Positions 1 to 13,426 are shown, counted from the first letter of the stretch. The stretch: DNA of 64,000 nucleotides from Chaenocephalus aceratus (GCA_023974075.1 JAMFTG010000129.1:258501-322500); one strand, 5' to 3'. Notes: generated by a model from the sequence alone, not told the origin. Numbers and translations: made by a program.

Positions 1-411
1 TGCCAGTTTAGCTCACGAAATAACACGGTAAAAGGTGTATTTTGTGTCATATTCAACAAATAATAATGCTCGACACAACGTAGGGTAGCTGTCCATCAGT
101 AGCCACATTCGGCCTCTTCCGTAGAAAACAAAACCTTTTTAGATATCGGTTTTTGTAAGTTAGGAATCGATTCTTGTATGGACCCATTTCCCCCCCCTCA
201 CCCAAATAATACAGGTGTTGTTTAATAACTGTGACTTGGTGAGGTCCTCTTTAAATCATAGTCAATATTTATGTCCTCCATGTCCCATGCGTCGGAGAAG
301 GAGAAGTGATGAGAGCAGACAGTAAAGGCTGTTAAACCTCAGAGTGCCTCATCCAATCATCTTCATATCAGCAGCCCATCTGTTGGTGTGCAAGAGGACT
401 CCCTCACAGCT
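1..411. other. Unique non-coding DNA
   Basis: No open frame with recognisable protein character, no splice-flanked exon and no terminal repeats are visible. The stretch leads into a CA microsatellite. Nothing further can be supported. Confidence 0.5.
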
Positions 412-427
412 TCACACACACACACAC

Positions 428-463
<36 letters not shown>
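412..463. repeat. (CA)n microsatellite
   Basis: About 25 CA dinucleotides with one CG interruption. Together with the second CA tract at 756 it brackets a hAT MITE, so both tracts were probably one array before the insertion. Confidence 0.95.
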
Positions 464-466
<3 letters not shown>

Positions 467-753
467 GGCTGCTCGATTATGGCAAAAAATCATAATCTCG
501 ATTATTTGGGTCAATAATTGTAATTGCGATTATTAAATGCGATTAACATCCATTTATTGGAGAAAAAAAACGTGAACACTATGTTTTTAACAGTTTATTA
601 CCCTGAACTTTAAGTAGAATTCAACTGAAAAACCCACACAAAAAAAAAAATTATTAATAATAATAAAAAAATAATCGTTTTATTTCTATTACGTTGTTTT
701 CGTAATCGTTGCAAGCCGTAATCGCGATTAAAATACGATTAATTGAGCAGCCC

Positions 754-755
<2 letters not shown>
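464..755. mobile_element. Short hAT-like MITE inserted in a CA repeat
   Basis: The left end TAGGGCTGCTCGATTA is the inverted complement of the right end, apart from one mismatch. The interior is AT-rich with repeated CGATTA words and has no coding capacity. Both flanks are CA repeat, so an 8-bp target duplication cannot be distinguished from the array itself. A related scrap with ATCGCGATTAA words and a CAGCCCTAA end lies at 43683-43730. The hAT assignment rests on terminal sequence similarity only. Confidence 0.75.
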
Positions 756-792
<37 letters not shown>

Positions 793-805
793 TGCACACA
801 CACAC
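756..805. repeat. (CA)n microsatellite, distal half
   Basis: CA repeats with a CGCATG interruption, continuing directly from the right end of the MITE. Confidence 0.95.
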
Positions 806-996
806 GGGGGGATCGGAGGGCTCTGTGTGTTTACAGTCATTAACCTCCTGTGGTTCTGCAGACGTCTCACTCCCTTGTTGGCAGAGGAGTCAGGTTTGTG
901 AAGGTCGGTGAGGTTTTGGTGCAGTGAGAGTTTGGAAACTAAGTTTGGATGCAGGTCAGGATGTCCCCGCTCAGCGCTGAGTGTGAACGACCCTGA

Positions 997-1223
997 CAGG
1001 AGAGGACGGGGGGGACAGGAGGGGATAGGAGAGGACAGGAGAGGACAGGAGAGGACAGGAGAGGACAGGACAGGAGAGGACAGGAGAGAACAGGAGGGGA
1101 TAGGAGAAGACAGGAGAGGACAGGAGGGGAGAGGACAGGAGAGGACAGGAGAGGACTGGAGAGGACAGGAGAGGACAGGGGGGACAGGAGGGGATAGGAC
1201 AGGAGAGGACAGGAGAGGACAGG
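997..1223. repeat. AGGAGAGGAC-type purine minisatellite
   Basis: Degenerate tandem units of AGGAC and AGGAGAGGAC, purine-rich on the plus strand. It gives long artefactual frames on both strands (Glu/Arg/Gly-rich on plus, Leu/Ser/Pro-rich on minus). These are low-complexity translations, not genes. Confidence 0.9.
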
Positions 1224-1807
1224 TGATAAGGAGAGAGAGGCACTCACTGTGCTGACAGCAGGAGGCTGGGTGTGTCTACGGGGGGACGGGGAGGGTCTTC
1301 TTCATGAATATTCGGATGATGACAGACACATAGCCTCTGTGGGTCAGAGTGTATCTCGACGGAGTACAAGGCAACCTTTTATGGCCAGGAGGTGCAATAA
1401 GCAATTGTTTTTCAAGCATGTTGGACTATCTTGCTTCCATTCAAGTCTCCTTTCAAACCAGTGGAACAAAAAGAAAATATCCATCATGTGATTATTTGTC
1501 TCACTTCTATTTGCGCCTGTGGAACAATGTTCCAATACATATCTTAAGAAGCTGCTTTCCTAACCTGCACATCACGTACACACACACGGAGAGAGACGCA
1601 ATGGAAACTTCCGTCAGGCTTGCAGACACATGTGTTGCAGTTTGAAATAAATAAGTGCTGCTGCGGCTTCACTTTGATCAGAGGGTGAGCGGAGCGTCTC
1701 GCAGCACATGTTGGTTTCAGGGCTGAGTCACAAACTGGAGTCCTTTCTTTGGCACCAAAACGCAACGTTTCTGCAACACAGAGGATCATAAAACTGTCAC
1801 GTCCTGA
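1224..1807. other. Unique non-coding DNA
   Basis: Short overlapping frames only. No splice-bounded exon, repeat termini or RNA gene could be supported. Confidence 0.4.
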
Positions 1808-2314
1808 CAGGGTGTCCGCGGGGTCTTTAAAAGTATTACACGTTGATAAATCAATTTAGCGAAAATTAAGCCTATTAAAAAGTATTAAACGGCATTTTCC
1901 AAGGTATTACATTTTGTAGCTTGTTTTCAATAAGTATATAAATGGTCCAGAGAGGTTGTGTTCTACAGTCTGCCTGAATGTAGTCATGGCGTAGGTGTGT
2001 AGTGTGATTCTGAGTAGCTTATTTCTGGCATCCGTGGTTGACGTCATCTGAACAGGACGTCGCGTGCTCACTGCTTGATAGCGCGCGGAGGTCCGTTTAC
2101 GCCGGTTGCTAGGCAACATCGTTATGGGGAAATGGTTGGAAGATAAGGAGGAAGGACAATCAATACTGTGTATAGTCAATGTGAGGTAAAGTGTGTCGCC
2201 AAGGTAACCGGTTAGAACTCCAAGTGGCGATGAGGTCTTAACATGTACGGAAAGGCTCTTAAAAAAGGTCTTAAAGGAATTACATTTGACTTCAGGATTC
2301 CTGCAGACACCCTG
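1808..2314. mobile_element. hAT-like non-autonomous element
   Basis: The left end CAGGGTGTCCGCGGG pairs with the right end CCTGCAGACACCCTG as imperfect inverted repeats. Internal words (TTAAAAAGTATTAAA near the left, CTTAAAAAAGGTCTTAAAGG near the right) extend a degenerate subterminal symmetry. No transposase frame remains. The 8-bp flanks do not match, so the target duplication has decayed or an end is misplaced. Confidence 0.65.
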
Positions 2315-2628
2315 GTGAGGCTAGATTTGTAATCTTGTTTATGCTATTGTGTGAGCACCAGGTTCAACTTGAGACACCAGTTCTGGTTCATTCACCATTG
2401 AGAAGTGTTGCCTCTTGTGTTAAATGAAAGGGATTCCTCACAGGTTGCCAAGCAATCTCACAGTAAGGATAATACACCAGGAAGCTGCCGTTCAGAGCCA
2501 AGGAGTAGACCAGCACATACACAAGAAATACAAACCACAGCTTGTCCTATTTACACTTACTATCAATCTGAAAGAGCTAGACGCAGAGTTCCTCTTACTC
2601 GACAGGTGTTGACTTTGGTCTGTTTGGA

Positions 2629-2732
2629 CTATCTATCTATCCATCTATCCATCTATCCATCTATCCATCTATCCATCTATCCATCTATCCATCTATCCAT
2701 CCATCTATCCATCTATCCATCTATCTATCTAT
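2629..2732. repeat. (ATCT/ATCC)n tetranucleotide microsatellite
   Basis: About 26 tetranucleotide units mixing ATCT and ATCC. The apparent Leu/Ser/Ile/His frame through it is a repeat translation. Confidence 0.95.
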
Positions 2733-3077
2733 TGTTGGATCCCAATTTTCCACATTTCTATCATTCAATTTAAAACCATGACCACCACAGTATTTCATGG
2801 TAAACATGAGATAAAAGTAAGTTTCTCCCAGTTGTCAGCACTCTGTGAAGTATTCCCCCCCTCTCCATTTTCAGTATGACTAATGGGAACGCTGCTGCTG
2901 GCCTGTTGGGTTTAAAGAGGATACAAAAGAGAGGGATTTTGGAAAGTAAGACGGTATTTCCCATCTTTGCTTACAAATCAAACGGACCAGACCTGCAGTT
3001 CGGTTGTTGATGGGGTTAAACGAAGCAGATATATGTCGATTAGATCAGAAAGGTGCTTAAAGGATTTGTTTTGTTGC
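2733..3077. other. Unique non-coding DNA
   Basis: No feature recognised between the tetranucleotide array and the hAT MITE. Confidence 0.4.
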
Positions 3078-3085
3078 CTTTAGAC

Positions 3086-3583
3086 CAGGGGTGTCAAACT
3101 CAATGTCATCACGGGCCACATTAGCATTATGGTTGCATTCAAAGGGCCGGTTGTAACTTTAAGACTATATAGATATTTAATATATATAAAATAATGTTAT
3201 TGCCTCTGCATTGGATTGTTATCGGATAGGGTAATAACTTCATAATTAACTACGTCTGAAAGCAGAAGTCTAGGGCAAATAATTGCAAGTCTCTTCAGTT
3301 AGAATGTCACAAAATGTTTTAAAAAGAAAAGCCAAATTCTGAAGAAAAAAAAGTCACAAAATATAAGTTACATTTTGGAGAGAAAAAAGTGACATTTTGA
3401 AAAAAAAGTCAAATTCTGAGAAAAAAAGTCAAATTTGAGATGCATTGTGGGACATGTAGTTTATGGGCAACGTGCTTGTAACCGTATAGTAAACATATTA
3501 TATTCTGTCAGAGCTGTTGTGGGCCACATAAAATGAAGTCACGGGCCGGATTTGGCCCCCGGGCCTTGAGTTTGACACCCCTG
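3086..3583 (+). mobile_element. hAT MITE (CAGGGGTGTCAAACTC family), copy 1
   Basis: Termini CAGGGGTGTCAAACTCAA and its exact reverse complement are present. The element is flanked by a perfect 8-bp duplication CTTTAGAC (3078-3085 and 3584-3591), the hallmark of hAT transposition. The 498-bp interior has no transposase. It contains AAAAAGTCAAATTCTGAG-type near-repeats and the word GCATTGTGGGACATGTAG. Three more copies lie in the window at 6652, 25494 (inverted) and 37566. This copy has the cleanest ends. Confidence 0.92.
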
Positions 3584-3591
3584 CTTTAGAC

Positions 3592-4449
3592 AAACTAACT
3601 CTCTTCATTACATTCCCAGTCTTTGAGCTAAGCTAGGCTAAGCTAGGCTAAGCTAACCGGCTGCTAGCTGAAGCTTTAACTGAGAAATATGCCAATGATA
3701 TCCATCTTATGTAACTATTACTTTAAAATATTGTATTTTTAAAGTAAGGTATTGAAATGTAGGCTCTGTTTTTGGTATCGGTAAAAAAACTTACCGAGCC
3801 CTTAAGTGGATTTTTCCCAGTTGTCTTTCGTGTTTTTGTTGTCTATTAAGTCCATTTTAGCATTTAGATTCATTACGTTGGCGTAGCATCCAGAGTAATA
3901 CTTTTTGACAGTTTAAATATATTTACACTGTAGCCAGTCTGCTCCAGGCGATGTGTTCTGGGTTGCAGAGCGTACGGATCAGTCGGGGCTTCAGAGGCTT
4001 TGTCAGCCGGGGAAATGAGAACTCATTAAGTTATCCAAACAAGCCCTCCGCAGAGCCTGTAACTGTCAGCTGGGATAAAGAGCACTCAGATAACCTTCCT
4101 CTGAACTGGCAGGCCTGAGATATCATCAGGAATATGCAAATCAGAGGTCTCTCCAAAGCATCCGAAACATCCAGTGGAACATTCCTTTATAACAACAGGG
4201 GGGACATTAAATACCTTCTGAGGGTGGAGATGAGAGATTTCTAAAGAACGATTGTAGAAGGGCTGGGCAACTTGAACAAATCAAATATTATATTTCTGAT
4301 CAGATACCATGATATATTATAATTCACTAAATACTAACACCATTTTTTCTTTCTAAATAGCCATCACTTATGTGGTTAAAATGACTTACGGCTAATAATA
4401 AAATAGCTTAAACCTGTTGGGAGAGTTCACAAAATGACGTTGCTTCACT
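3592..4449. other. Unique DNA with candidate conserved non-coding segment
   Basis: No exon is supported. A short AGCTAGGCTA tandem lies near 3630-3655. The segment 3940-4200 is higher in GC and free of repeats. It contains ATATGCAAATC (octamer/POU-like) near 4133 and an ACTCATTAAGTTATC homeobox-type AT core near 4020. Its texture resembles a conserved enhancer, but conservation cannot be tested here. Confidence 0.3.
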
Positions 4450-4530
4450 TTAAAGGGACTCCATTATGATTTTTAGTGTTGTGGGTTGTGTGCATGTAAA
4501 TGGTCTGCTAAGGCTAAAATCTCAAAGTTT
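4450..4530. mobile_element. Fragment of a TTAA-end MITE family
   Basis: TTTAAAGGGACTCCATTATG followed by GTGCATGTAAATGGTCTGC closely resembles the end regions of the elements at 36150 and 56088, which share TGCATGT(A/T)AATGGTCTGC. No other end is visible, so this is a remnant. Confidence 0.5.
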
Positions 4531-5653
4531 CAAAGGAGTTTCTCGAGCACACCCTTTGAGGAGCCTGGGACTTTCCAAACTGTATCTATTGTGCATATGA
4601 CAATAAAGCACTTGGATGTTGGAATGTTGAATTATAACAAAGCCTCTTACAGTGCGAGTTGTATCCTCGTACAGCAGATGGTTCTGGAGCAGCGGGGGGT
4701 CCGCTCCAGATATTTATTACCCCGCGACATAAATGGCCTGAGCAGCTTAATCCCACATGCCGGGGGGGGGGGGGGGGCTTTGGTTAAATAATGCCCCATC
4801 CCCAAGCATTATTAACGCTATGTGGGTAAGCCTGATAAAATGGCGTGGTGATAAGCTGACGGGAAGCCCGGAGAACCGAAGTCTCAGCATTCCTACGCGC
4901 TCCCTGAGAAAGTCATGTGACGGTGGTGCAGGGTTCACAGGATGGACATTAACCAGCCTCTCTCTCTCTCTCTCCCTCTCTCTCTCCCCCCCCCCACAGG
5001 TCGGTGTCTGGTATGCAGCCATGTGAGGAAGAGTTTGTGTATCCCCGCTGAGGCTCCATCCAGCCTGATTTACATTATCTTCAGAGACAGGAAGTCTGCG
5101 GACTCCCTCCACCTGATCTGTTTACTCGGACTCCTTGTGTAACTTTCCCATGCCGCCCGAGCTGGACTCGTTGCCATGTGCACGGCAGGGACATCGCAGT
5201 CTCAGTATCACATGTGAAGCAGACAGAGCAGGGATGTGTGGCTCTTCTGGTAGCAGGTCTCTGCTTCATTTTCCACTGCATCTCAGTGTGTTGGGGGAAT
5301 CAGCGGATTGTTGTGATGCCGCCATCTTCAAGTGGACGCTCACTGAATCCTCAAAGTGCAAATTAACAACTAAACGTCTGCTTAAAATAATTTAAAAAAA
5401 AATGTAAATAATGGTAGCTTTGCTTAAAAAAGGTCAGATTCGTGCTGAATGTCTCGCTAAAACGATCATGATGAAAGACCTGTCTCCACATAGTGCTTTT
5501 TATGAGCGACAACATCTTTGTGTGCGTGTTTCCAATAACTAGAAAGCGCATTCTGTTTCCCATCGACCGCCTCAAGAGAAAGCGCCTGCACCGAGCGTCC
5601 TTTTCTGAGCAGTCTGAACATTTTTTTGCAGACGCTACTATCGCTAGAAGTTA
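4531..5653. other. Unique region with an acceptor-like TC/C tract
   Basis: A (TC)n/C-run tract at about 4959-4999 ends in CCCACAG, which looks like a splice acceptor. Two short frames follow on the plus strand: one of 16 codons ending in EEEFVYPR plus stop, and one of 46 codons. Neither is recognised. Otherwise no gene is supported. Confidence 0.3.
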
Positions 5654-5972
5654 CCGTACTTTTCGGACTATAAGCCGCGACTTTTCCCCCCATTTTTGTT
5701 GTACAGCTAACGGCCACTAGGGGACCTCCTAAATCTATGGATTTTACAGGTAAAATTAACCACCTTAACACTACGGGCTCTAGGACCGGTCCGCGCCCGC
5801 CACCTTCAAGGGCGGGCTCCAGCAGGAAAAGCTGGAGGCCGGAAAAGAGTGAGACAGGTAGCGCGCCAAAGTAAAAGTGGAACCGAGAGACAGAACGAGA
5901 GCAAGACAGACGGACAATTTAGCTGCTGCGGCGGCTTATATGCAGGTGCGCTTTATAGTCCGAAAAGTACGG
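5654..5972. mobile_element. TA-target TIR element (CCGTACTTTTCGG ends)
   Basis: Left CCGTACTTTTCGGACTATAA and right TTATAGTCCGAAAAGTACGG are perfect 20-bp inverted repeats. They are flanked on each side by the dinucleotide TA (5652-5653 and 5973-5974). The element is 319 bp and lacks a transposase frame. TA target choice fits Tc1/mariner-like or other TA-specific superfamilies; which one cannot be decided from the ends alone. Confidence 0.85.
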
Positions 5973-5974
5973 TA

Positions 5975-6484
5975 TATATTCGAAATATTTTGCATTTACC
6001 AAATATTGCACTTACTGCGATTTTGAATGATACCCGCCAGCTCATTGGGAAAAGAGAGGCAATACAAAACCAGATCGACTTGGTCCCCAACGAGCTGGGG
6101 CGTAACATAAATGTTTTTTTTTATTAATTTCAAATCATTTTGCAACCCGACCAGAGATGGTGGCAAAACATTAGCTACCATCAACTTCTGCAAATGGAAA
6201 ACAAAGGAAAAGTGAGTTGTGTAGAATCGTACCATGCAGGGAAAATGCTTCGACGTGAGCTCTGGGCTTCAGATCTTCTAACTTTCTAACGCCTCCTGAG
6301 ATGAATCTGCTACTGCTCATCTGCATACATCCACATGTGCATCACCGTGCCGTCAGATGTCCACTTCTCCAGCCTCTGGAAGGACTTCTGTGTCACTTTG
6401 ACATCAGACTCAACACACGTCAGCTGGAGCTTTGTTGTGGTCTCTCTCTGAGCGTTTCCTCACGTGTAATGTAATGAAACGCTG
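5975..6484. other. Unique non-coding DNA
   Basis: No supported gene. Short frames overlap on both strands without splice context. Confidence 0.4.
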
Positions 6485-6651
6485 AATTAGACCTTTGGCG
6501 TGTGGTCTGGTGCGTTGGTGTTGGGGTCAGGGGGTCACAGGTTCAAACCCCACTGCAGTCAGCATGTCGTTGTGAGACACTTCACCCCAAACTGCTCCTG
6601 TGGGGATTGTCCACAGTATATGTAAGTCGCCTTGGATAAAAGCGTCTAACA
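6485..6651 (+). mobile_element. tRNA-derived SINE, copy 1
   Basis: Contains a polymerase III B-box-like CAGGTTCAAACCCC, then a body with GTCAGCATGTCGTTGTG, and ends GTAAGTCGCCTTGGATAAAA. It aligns by eye along most of its length with the copy at 60261-60425. The A-box region is more decayed here. The hAT MITE at 6652 inserted exactly at its 3' end, so the SINE is older than that MITE. Confidence 0.75.
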
Positions 6652-7147
6652 CAGGGGTGTCAAACTCAATGTCATCACGGGCCACATCAGCATTATGGTT
6701 GCACTCAAAGGGCCGGTTGTGACTTTAAGACTATATAAATATTTAATATATATAAAATAATGTTATTGCCTCTGCATTGGATTGTTATCGGACAGGGTAA
6801 TAACTTCATAATTAACTACGTCTGAAAGCAGAAGTCTAGGGCAAATAATTGCAAGTCTCTTCAGTGAGAATGTCACAAAATGTTTTATAAAAGAAAAGCC
6901 AAATTCTGAAGAAAAAAAGTCACAAAATATAAGCGACATTTTGGAGAGAAAAAAGTGACATTTTGAAAAAAGTCAAATTCTGAGAAAAAAAGTCAAATTT
7001 CAGATGCATTGTGGGACATGTAGTTTATGAGCAACGTGCTTGTAACCGTATAATAAACATATAATATTCTTTCAGAGCTGTTGTGGGCCACATAAAATGA
7101 AGTCACCGGCCGGATTTGGCCCCCGGGCCTTGAGTTTGACACCCCTG
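6652..7147 (+). mobile_element. hAT MITE (CAGGGGTGTCAAACTC family), copy 2
   Basis: Same family and orientation as 3086-3583 and almost the same length (496 bp). Flanks GTCTAACA (6644-6651) and GTCGAACA (7148-7155) are an 8-bp target duplication with one mismatch. It landed at the 3' end of a SINE. Confidence 0.92.
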
Positions 7148-7940
7148 GTCGAACAAGTGACATGTCATGTCATGTGATGGGGGAAGCAGAGAGGATTTGG
7201 GGAAGCGTATGATTTCGTGCACAGAAACAACCCTGTCTGTATTTTTAGGCGTTGGACTCGGGCTTCCCTCAATTTTGGTAAAGCTAAATGTGTATCTTTC
7301 CTCCTCGAACTGAAAATACACGCTCGCTAAAGAGAGAATGAGGCGGGGGGAAAGATGCTTTTCTGTTTCAAGATGTTATTTCTAACTATGATTGTGTGTA
7401 CTTTGTGTCTCAGGGTGTGTGTAGTCGTGCCTGTTTTTGTTAAAGGAAGGTTTTCTGTCCTCTTCTTTTGTGAATGTACTTTTTGCGATAAACACTTTAC
7501 TTATTACCGACTGAACTCTTACATTGTTCTTACATTTAAAGCTTAAACGTTGCCAAAACCTGAATTTCTAACCTTCGTTTCATTCTGGATTTAAGTAACG
7601 AGAAGTGTCCAAAGTATAGGGAATACTTTTTTAGCTATGATATTATTTCCTGTGTGTATAGTTGTACATATTTACTATGTAATGAACTTGTAGAAGCCTT
7701 TGATTTGCACATTTTGTACAAAGAAGTTTCTTAACGGTCTTAATTTTATATCTTTGTCTTAACCCAGCGTGGGTAGTGTGAATAATCAAAGCATTTTTGT
7801 AGCAAATTCAACAATCTCCATTTTCTTCTGTGTGTAAATATCAATACACGGATATATTAAGCTATTACCGATGCACCATTTGTTACTTCCTGTTCTCCAG
7901 CCCATAACTCGTCAATAAATATCTTGTTGAAAACATATCT
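7148..7940 (+). other. 3'UTR-like sequence with poly(A) signal
   Basis: A long AT-rich, U-rich (on the plus strand) repeat-free stretch with TTTGTACA, TGTAAATA and ATTTA-like words. It ends with AATAAA at 7914-7919 followed by a GT-rich region. The texture resembles a vertebrate 3'UTR on the plus strand. No upstream coding exon can be tied to it with confidence. Confidence 0.3.
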
Positions 7941-9915
<1,975 letters not shown>

Positions 9916-10147
9916 CTAGCATTACTATACTTGTGGGGACCTAAATCTGTTTACACAGTCACGTGTGGGGACTGGCTTCCCTTATGGGGACAAATTGGAG
10001 GTCCCCATAATAATAATGTAATAATAATAATAATTTTAGGGTGAAGACTTGGTTAGGGTTAGGCATGTGTTGGTTGTGGTTAAGGGTAGGATAAGTCTCC
10101 AGGAAATGCATGAAAGTCAATGTAATGTCCCCTGAAGTGATGTATAC
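9916..10147 (+). repeat. Dispersed GTGGGGAC/TTAGGGTTAGG repeat between TG tracts
   Basis: Contains CTTGTGGGGACCTAAAT, a second TGTGGGGACTGG, an inverted GGTCCCCATAA, then GGTTAGGGTTAGGC and GTTAAGGGTAGG. From general knowledge, a unit of this kind recurs in fish genomes beside TG microsatellites. Here it links two very long TG arrays. Confidence 0.6.
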
Positions 10148-10831
<684 letters not shown>

Positions 10832-11267
10832 TTAAAGGGGACCTATTATACTGTTATTCATCAATATATTATAGGCCTCAGATATATCCAGAACCTGTCT
10901 CTGATTGGCTGAAACACCAAACAGATCATTGCAGCATTACCCATAATCCCCTCTGTTTCAGGCCTGTTTCCAAAGTGCTGATTCTCTGTCTGTTACTTTA
11001 GATGAAAACAAGGAGCCCCTCCCCACGCCCCTCTGAGAGACATTTGGTTACAAAGAACTCAATGGAGCTCTAGGAGGAGATTCAGGTGATAAGGGGGGGG
11101 GGGGGGTTACCTTGGTTGCTGATTGGCTAATGGGTACACAAGACAACACATCGTTATGACATCATAAAGTGACCAAAATCTGATCAGCTCGTTTTCAGAC
11201 AGGTTTTTATAGAAATGGATCAAAAAGAGAGAGAATCTTTGTTCCTGAAACTTTCAGAGTCTCTTTC
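10832..11267 (+). mobile_element. TTAA-end MITE, left part, grading into a minisatellite
   Basis: Starts at TTAAAGGGGACCTATTATAC, the same terminal style as the elements at 36150 and 52236. The body contains TCTGATTGGCTGAAAC and GTTATGACATCATAAAG. No matching right end is seen. The 37-bp array begins directly afterwards, which suggests the array amplified from or beside the element's 3' part. Confidence 0.55.
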
Positions 11268-12680
11268 CACAGAGGGGACACATGTTGATGTAGAAGAGAC
11301 ATGGAGAAGAGGGGACACATGTTGATGTAGAAGAGACATGAAGAAGAGGGGACACATGTTGATGTAGAAGAGACATGGAGAAGAGGGGACACATGTTGAT
11401 GTAGAAGAGACATGAAGAAGAGGGGACACATGTTGATGTAGAAGATACATGAAGAAGAGGGGACACATGTTGATGTAGAAGAGACATGAAGAAGAGGGGA
11501 CACATGTTGATGAAGAAGAGACATGAAGAAGAGGGGACACACGTTGATGTAGAAGAGACATGAGGAATAGGGGACACACGTTGATGTAGAAGAGACATGG
11601 AGAAGAGGGGACACACGTTGATGTAGAAGAGACATGAGGAAGAGGGGACACACGTTGATGTAGAAGAGACATGAAGAAGAGGGGACACACGTTGATGTAG
11701 AAGAGACATGAAGAAGAGGGGACACACGTTGATGTAGAAGAGACATGAAGAAGAGGGGACACACGTTGATGTAGAAGAGACATGAGGAATAGGGGACACA
11801 CGTTGATGTAGAAGAGACATGAAGAAGTGGGGACACATGTTGATGTAGAAGAGACATGGAGAAGAGGGGACACATGTTGATGTAGAAGAGACATGGCGAA
11901 GAGGGGACACATGTTGATGTAGAAGAGACATGAAGAAGTGGGGACACATGTTGATGTAGAAGAGACATGGAGAAGAGGGGACACATGTTGATGTAGAAGA
12001 GACATGGCGAAGAGGGGACACATATTGATGTAGAAGAGACGTGAAGAAGAGGGGACACATGTTGATGTAGAAGAGACATGAAGAAGAGGGGACACACGTT
12101 GATGTAGAAGAGACATGAAGAAGTGGGGACACATGTTGATGTAGAAGAGACGTGGAGAAGAGGGGACACATGTTGATGTAGAAGAGACATGGCGAAGAGG
12201 GGACATATATTGATGTAGAAGAGACGTGAAGAAGAGGGGACACATGTTGATGTAGAAGAGACATGAAGAAGAGGGGACACATGTTGATGTAGAAGAGACA
12301 TGGAGAAGAGGGGACACATGTTGATGTGGAAGAGACATGAAGAAGAGGGGACACATGTTGATGTAGAAGAGACAGGGAGAAGAGGGGACACATGTTGATG
12401 TAGAAGAGACATGGAGAAGAGGGGACACATGTTGATGTAGAAGAGACATGAAGAAGAGGGGACACATGTTGATGTAGAAGAGACGTGAAGAAGAGGGGAC
12501 ACATGTTGATGTAGAAGAGACGTGAAGAAGAGGGGACACATGTTGATGTAGAAGAGACATGGAGAAGAGGGGACACATGTTGATGTAGAAGAGACATGAA
12601 GAAGAGGGGACACATGTTGATGTAGAAGAGACATGAAGAAGAGGGGACACATGTTGATGTAGAAGAGACATGAAGAAGAG
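11268..12680. repeat. 37-bp minisatellite, about 38 units
   Basis: The unit contains GGGGACACATGTTGATG and AGAAGAGACATGAAGAAG, with scattered single-base variants (ACACG versus ACATG, GGAG versus GAAG, CTGTGG-like changes). A period of 37 is one more than a multiple of three, so each frame runs through all three phases over 111 bp. The unit lacks stops on the minus strand, so three overlapping minus frames of 453-483 codons arise, all a His/Ser/Cys-rich 37-residue repeat. They are not genes. Confidence 0.95.
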
Positions 12681-12942
12681 GGCTATATATTATGCCATCA
12701 CCTTATTTATGACTTTAATGTCAAACTATACCATTACTTTGTTATGACATACTCAAGTATTACATTTTATGGCAGACTATACCATCACGTTTTATGATGA
12801 AATATACTTGTACCTTTTATTTCCTGCATTCAAAATCGTACTAAAGTAAAAGTACATACATTTTAGCATCAAAATATACATAAAGTACCAAATGTAATAG
12901 TGAAATAGTGCAGAGCCATTGTAAAATATTTGATAAGACATA
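12681..12942. repeat. Degenerate TATACCATNACTTTNTGA-type repeats
   Basis: Loosely repeated words such as ACTATACCATTACTTTGT and ACTATACCATCACG, then AAAGTAAAAGTACAT. Similar sequence recurs at 13950-14060 and 16070-16570. The pattern is a dispersed degenerate repeat of unknown origin. Confidence 0.45.
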
Positions 12943-13426
12943 GGCCGTTTCTCAATCGCGAGGATGCTGGCTTGGTAGTCGCGTACTTCCAAGTCACTTC
13001 CTTCAGAAACGAAGCCAGTATGCTTCCAAGCCACGGCTTTGGAAAACGAAGAAGAATGGAACAGGCTAACAAGTGTGCCACTCTCTCTAACCGTTACATT
13101 TTTGGTGATAACAAACAAATGTAACAAAGTAACATATTTACCAACACGTGTTCTACGCCACTACATACTTACATTTCAATGTGTGCTGCGTCGGTTCAGC
13201 CATTCCCCGCAAGGGGTTTTGAAATTGATCCGTGCGCAAAGCATTGTGGGGATTTTAAGGATGCGAAGTCTACCCATGTGCGGCCTCGAAATTACCCCCA
13301 CACCAAGGAAGCGGCCTCGGTGGAATTCCAGCTGGAGATTGGAACAGTCCTTTGGCGGCACTCGATGACGTAGCATCCTTGAAATATTGGCTTGGAAGCC
13401 AGTTTCCTCGAGATTGAGAAACGGCC
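12943..13426. mobile_element. TIR MITE with GGCCGTTTCTCAATC ends
   Basis: Left GGCCGTTTCTCAATC and right GATTGAGAAACGGCC are perfect inverted repeats. Subterminal symmetry continues with CTGGCTTGG-like words. Both flanks carry ATA, a 3-bp target duplication typical of PIF/Harbinger-type insertion. The 484-bp interior has only short frames. Confidence 0.8.

Noticed and set aside
908..1255. 115-codon Glu/Arg/Gly-rich plus frame and Leu/Ser/Pro-rich minus frames
   Set aside because: Translation of the AGGAGAGGAC minisatellite; no real protein character.
11207..12671. Three minus-strand frames of 453-483 codons encoding a His/Ser/Cys-rich repeat protein
   Set aside because: They are the three phases of one stop-free 37-bp minisatellite and share the same 37-residue repeat. 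There is no non-repeat domain, signal or splice context.
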